This document shows, piece by piece, positions 4,751 to 7,161 of a DNA stretch of 7,161 bases (the stretch's first letter is position 1; every line of letters begins with the position of its first letter). The notes under the pieces were generated by a model that saw only the letters and a list, made by a program, of their open reading frames with translations, had not been told where the DNA came from and searched no databases. Source of the stretch: Acidimicrobiaceae bacterium. GTDB taxonomy: Bacteria > Actinomycetota > Acidimicrobiia > Acidimicrobiales > Bog-793. The translations under genes were made by a program, and so were the position numbers. The DNA lies in NCBI GenBank assembly GCA_025463965.1, contig JAODBN010000382.1, positions 1 to 7,161 of the forward strand, read 5' to 3'.

Positions 4751-7030
4751 TCAACTGCCCCCTGGTGCTCGAGCGCCGCCCGCGCGGTCCAGCGCGCCGG
4801 CCACCGCGGCTTGCCCGAGGCTGATGCCGCCGTCGTTGGTGGGTACCCGACGGTGGGTCATGACTCGAAGACCCCGTGCGCTCAATCCTTCGATGCACTG
4901 TTCGAGCAATCGGCGGTTCTGGAACACCCCGCCCGAAAGTGCGACGGCGCCGATCCCGCGCTCGTCGCGGATGCGGCAGCAGAGGTCGAGGACGAGCCGT
5001 CCCACCGAGTTGTGGAACCTAGCTGCGACCACACCCACCTCGGTGCCCCTGGCGCGGTCGTCAACCACCGCTCGAACGAGCCCCGGCGCGTCGATGCGCC
5101 ACGGCATTCCTGCGGCCACCGCTACCTCGTAGCGGCCCGTCTCGCAGGGCGCTGCGACCTGCTCGAGCTCGATGGCGGCTTGTCCTTCATAGGTAACCGT
5201 GTCTTGGAGGTCGAGGACCGCGGAGACCGCGTCGAAGAGCCTTCCCATGCTCGAGGTCATGGGTGCATTGAGGCCTGCCCGTGCACCCGCCAGCACGTCC
5301 TCCCAGCTCTTGTTTCGAGACCTCACTCCCAGACTCGCGAAATCGCAGCCGGCGCGCTCGAGGTAGGCGGCCGCCATGCGCCACGGCTGGCGAACTGCCA
5401 ACGCCCCACCCGGCATCGCCACCGGCTCGAGCGACGCCACGCGCTCGAAGCCGCAGAGATCGGCGACGAGAAACTCGCCGCCCCACAGGCTCCCGTCCGT
5501 CCCCATCCCGAGCCCGTCGAAGGCGACCCCGATGACAGGGCCCTCGACTCCGTTGTCCGCCATACAGGACGCGACGTGTGCATGGTGATGTTGGACGCCG
5601 ACGAGGTCCACCCCGTGCTGATCGAGCGCGTATTTGGTGGACAGGTACTCGGGGTGAAGGTCGTGCGCGAGCACCTCGGGGTGGATGTCGAACAGCCGGC
5701 AGAGGTGGGCGATGCCCGACGTGAAGGAGGAGAAGGTCTCGAAGTTCTCGAGGTCCCCGATGTGGTGGGACAAAAAGGCGTGTCGAGCGCGCCCGAGACA
5801 GAAGGTGTTCTTCAGCTCTGGCCCACACGCCAGCACCTCTCGCGGGAACTCCCACGGCAGGCCGAGCGGATCGGGCGCGTAGCCTCGGCTGCGACGGACG
5901 GGAGCGGGGTACCCGCCGCTGACCCGCACGACCGAGTCGTCGACTCTCGTCTGGATGGGCCGGTCGTGGGTAAGACGGGCGTCGGCGATCGTCCCGAGGC
6001 GTTTGCTCGCATCGAGGTCGTCGAACGCGATCGGCTCGTCGGAGAGGTTGCCGCTCGTCATGACGAGCGGTCTTCCGTGGGCGCCGAGCAGCAAGTGGTG
6101 CATGGGCGAGTAGGGAAGCATGATCCCGAGCTCGTCGCGTCCGGGCGCAACCGAGCGCGCCACCTTCGCGCCAGAGTGCCTGCGAAGCAGCAGGATCGGC
6201 GCCGCCGGAGCACCGAGCAACCGGGCCTCTACGTCGCCCACCTCGCACAGCTCACGGGCCTGGTCCAGATCGCGAGCCATCACCGCGAACGGGCGTTGCT
6301 CACGGTGCTTGCGCGAACGCAACAGCGTGACAGCCCTTTCGTCGTTTGCGTCCGCCGCGAGGTGGTAGCCGCCGATACCCTTCACCGCCACGATCCGGCC
6401 AGCGCCTAAGAGCGCGGCCGTCGCCTCGACCGGATCGCCGGGGACCGGATCGCCGTCGCCGTCCAAGAGCTGGAGATGTGGTCCACAGTCGGGACAGCAG
6501 AGCGGTTGGGCATGGAAGCGCCGGTCGAGGGGGTCGTCGTACTCACCTCGACAGCGGGGGCACATCACAAAGGTTGCCATGGTCGTGTTGGCGCGGTCGT
6601 AGGGGATGTCTCGCACAATCGAGTAACGAGGCCCGCAATTGGTGCAGTTGGTGAAGGCGTACCGGTACCGTCGATCGCCGGGGTCCGACATCTCTCTCAA
6701 GCAGTCGGAACAGGTCCGCGCATCAGCGCTGACAAGGGTGTCGTGGCCCGTTCCCTGCCGGCTCGCGACGATCCTGAACTCCGCGCTGCCGTCCAGGTCG
6801 AGCGAACGGTCCACAACCAGTTGCTCGATCCTCGCCAACGGCGGAGCTTGTTGGCTGAGCGCGTCGAGGAACTCCTCCAGGCAGCTCGGCGCGCCCTCGA
6901 TCTCGATGAAGACCCCGGCGCCGTCGTTCCCTACGAAGCCTCGGAGCCCGCGAGCGGTCGCCAGGCTGGCGACGAACGGCCGGAAGCCGACCCCCTGGAC
7001 GACGCCGGAGACCCGAATTCGCCAGCGCAT
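4751..7030 (-). CDS. hypF: Carbamoyltransferase HypF, [NiFe]-hydrogenase maturation
   Basis: HypF is cytoplasmic. It uses carbamoyl phosphate and ATP to carbamoylate the C-terminal cysteine of HypE, the first step towards the cyanide ligands of the [NiFe] hydrogenase active site. At 759 residues it is full length (E. coli HypF is about 750) and all domains are intact. The acylphosphatase domain (about 1-92) has VQGVGFRPF at 11-19, with catalytic Arg17 and Asn35. Two zinc motifs follow, each C-x2-C-x18-C-x2-C: Cys107/110/129/132 and Cys157/160/179/182. The YrdC-like domain (about 197-380) has KGIGGYHLA near 217-225 and TSGN at 325-328. The Kae1-like C-terminal domain has the HHHAH motif with His481 and His485, FDGLGMGTDG around 504-513, and SGGVFQN at 699-705. 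ATG 7030 was chosen because it matches the family N-terminus and follows AGGA. ATG 7054 adds eight residues and overlaps a possible upstream stop. No hydrogenase or other hyp gene is visible in the window. Confidence 0.95.
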   Translation of the reverse strand: MRWRIRVSGVVQGVGFRPFVASLATARGLRGFVGNDGAGVFIEIEGAPSCLEEFLDALSQQAPPLARIEQLVVDRSLDLDGSAEFRIVASRQGTGHDTLVSADARTCSDCLREMSDPGDRRYRYAFTNCTNCGPRYSIVRDIPYDRANTTMATFVMCPRCRGEYDDPLDRRFHAQPLCCPDCGPHLQLLDGDGDPVPGDPVEATAALLGAGRIVAVKGIGGYHLAADANDERAVTLLRSRKHREQRPFAVMARDLDQARELCEVGDVEARLLGAPAAPILLLRRHSGAKVARSVAPGRDELGIMLPYSPMHHLLLGAHGRPLVMTSGNLSDEPIAFDDLDASKRLGTIADARLTHDRPIQTRVDDSVVRVSGGYPAPVRRSRGYAPDPLGLPWEFPREVLACGPELKNTFCLGRARHAFLSHHIGDLENFETFSSFTSGIAHLCRLFDIHPEVLAHDLHPEYLSTKYALDQHGVDLVGVQHHHAHVASCMADNGVEGPVIGVAFDGLGMGTDGSLWGGEFLVADLCGFERVASLEPVAMPGGALAVRQPWRMAAAYLERAGCDFASLGVRSRNKSWEDVLAGARAGLNAPMTSSMGRLFDAVSAVLDLQDTVTYEGQAAIELEQVAAPCETGRYEVAVAAGMPWRIDAPGLVRAVVDDRARGTEVGVVAARFHNSVGRLVLDLCCRIRDERGIGAVALSGGVFQNRRLLEQCIEGLSARGLRVMTHRRVPTNDGGISLGQAAVAGALDRAGGARAPGGS

Positions 7031-7050
7031 GAGTCCTGACACGGCGCGCG

Positions 7051-7161
7051 TCATTTGATCATCATGCCGGCTTCCGGAGGGGTTGACGGCAGGTATAAGA
7101 CGGTGGTGGCGAAAGTGGGGCTGGCAAAGCCGGCTGGCACTCCGCCGCGGTTGGGCCGCAC
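7051..7161 (-). CDS. Possible 3' end of an unidentified gene upstream of hypF
   Basis: On the minus strand one frame is open from the window edge for 36 codons and ends in a TGA that overlaps the upstream hypF ATG (7054) as ATGA. The C-terminal residues read ATTVLYLPSTPPEAGMMIK and match no family I recognise. An ATGA overlap is typical of coupled operon genes, which favours a real gene. Against it, about a quarter of third positions are A or T, including a TTA codon, which is worse than the neighbours. The plus strand is also open here, from ATG 7064 to the edge. The stretch could equally be a noncoding leader. Confidence 0.2.
   Translation of the reverse strand: MRPNRGGVPAGFASPTFATTVLYLPSTPPEAGMMIK

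Noticed and set aside
4586..6409. A 607-codon plus-strand open frame opposite hypF
   Set aside because: It lies fully antisense to an intact hypF with every family motif. Its product is low-complexity and matches no family I recognise. Long antisense openings are common in GC-rich genes with strong third-position bias.
1..7161. tRNA, rRNA, CRISPR arrays, insertion sequences, phage or toxin-antitoxin genes
   Set aside because: None was seen on reading both strands. There are no regularly spaced repeats, no transposase or integrase motifs and no recognisable RNA gene.

Overview
The window is high-GC DNA (visibly about two-thirds G+C) with GTG and TTG start codons, short intergenic gaps and strongly GC-biased third codon positions. 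With a Liv-type transporter, a CitA/CitB-type two-component system, a STAS protein and hypF together, a bacterium of the Actinomycetota type is likely. That assignment is inference, since no marker gene is present.

Left part (1-1244, minus strand): the two permease genes of a branched-chain amino acid (HAAT/Liv-family) ABC transporter, livH and then livM. livM runs off the left edge. The binding protein and ATPase genes are not visible and probably lie further left.

Centre (1245-3891): a 323-bp divergent intergenic region separates livH from a plus-strand two-component operon. This encodes a membrane sensor kinase of the CitA/DcuS family and a CitB/DcuR-family response regulator, joined by a 4-bp GTGA overlap. 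The intergenic region carries a tandem motif, GCGTTTTGC, which is a plausible binding site for the regulator. The simplest reading is that the kinase senses a carboxylate-like ligand outside the cell and the regulator controls the adjacent transporter.

Right of centre (3991-4644): a small orphan STAS-domain protein on the plus strand, whose usual phosphoserine position is altered, faces a 52-aa Pmp3/YqaE-type membrane protein on the minus strand. A GC-rich hairpin lies between these convergent genes.

Right part (4751-7030 or 7054, minus strand): a complete hypF, the carbamoyltransferase that supplies the cyanide ligands of [NiFe] hydrogenases. No other hyp or hydrogenase gene is visible. A short open frame at the right edge overlaps the upstream hypF ATG and could be the end of a preceding gene.

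I see no RNA gene, CRISPR array, insertion sequence or phage gene. All main genes are recognisable families, and I cannot support a wholly new system here. The points most worth following are the transporter/two-component pairing, the altered STAS site and the repeat in the divergent promoter region.
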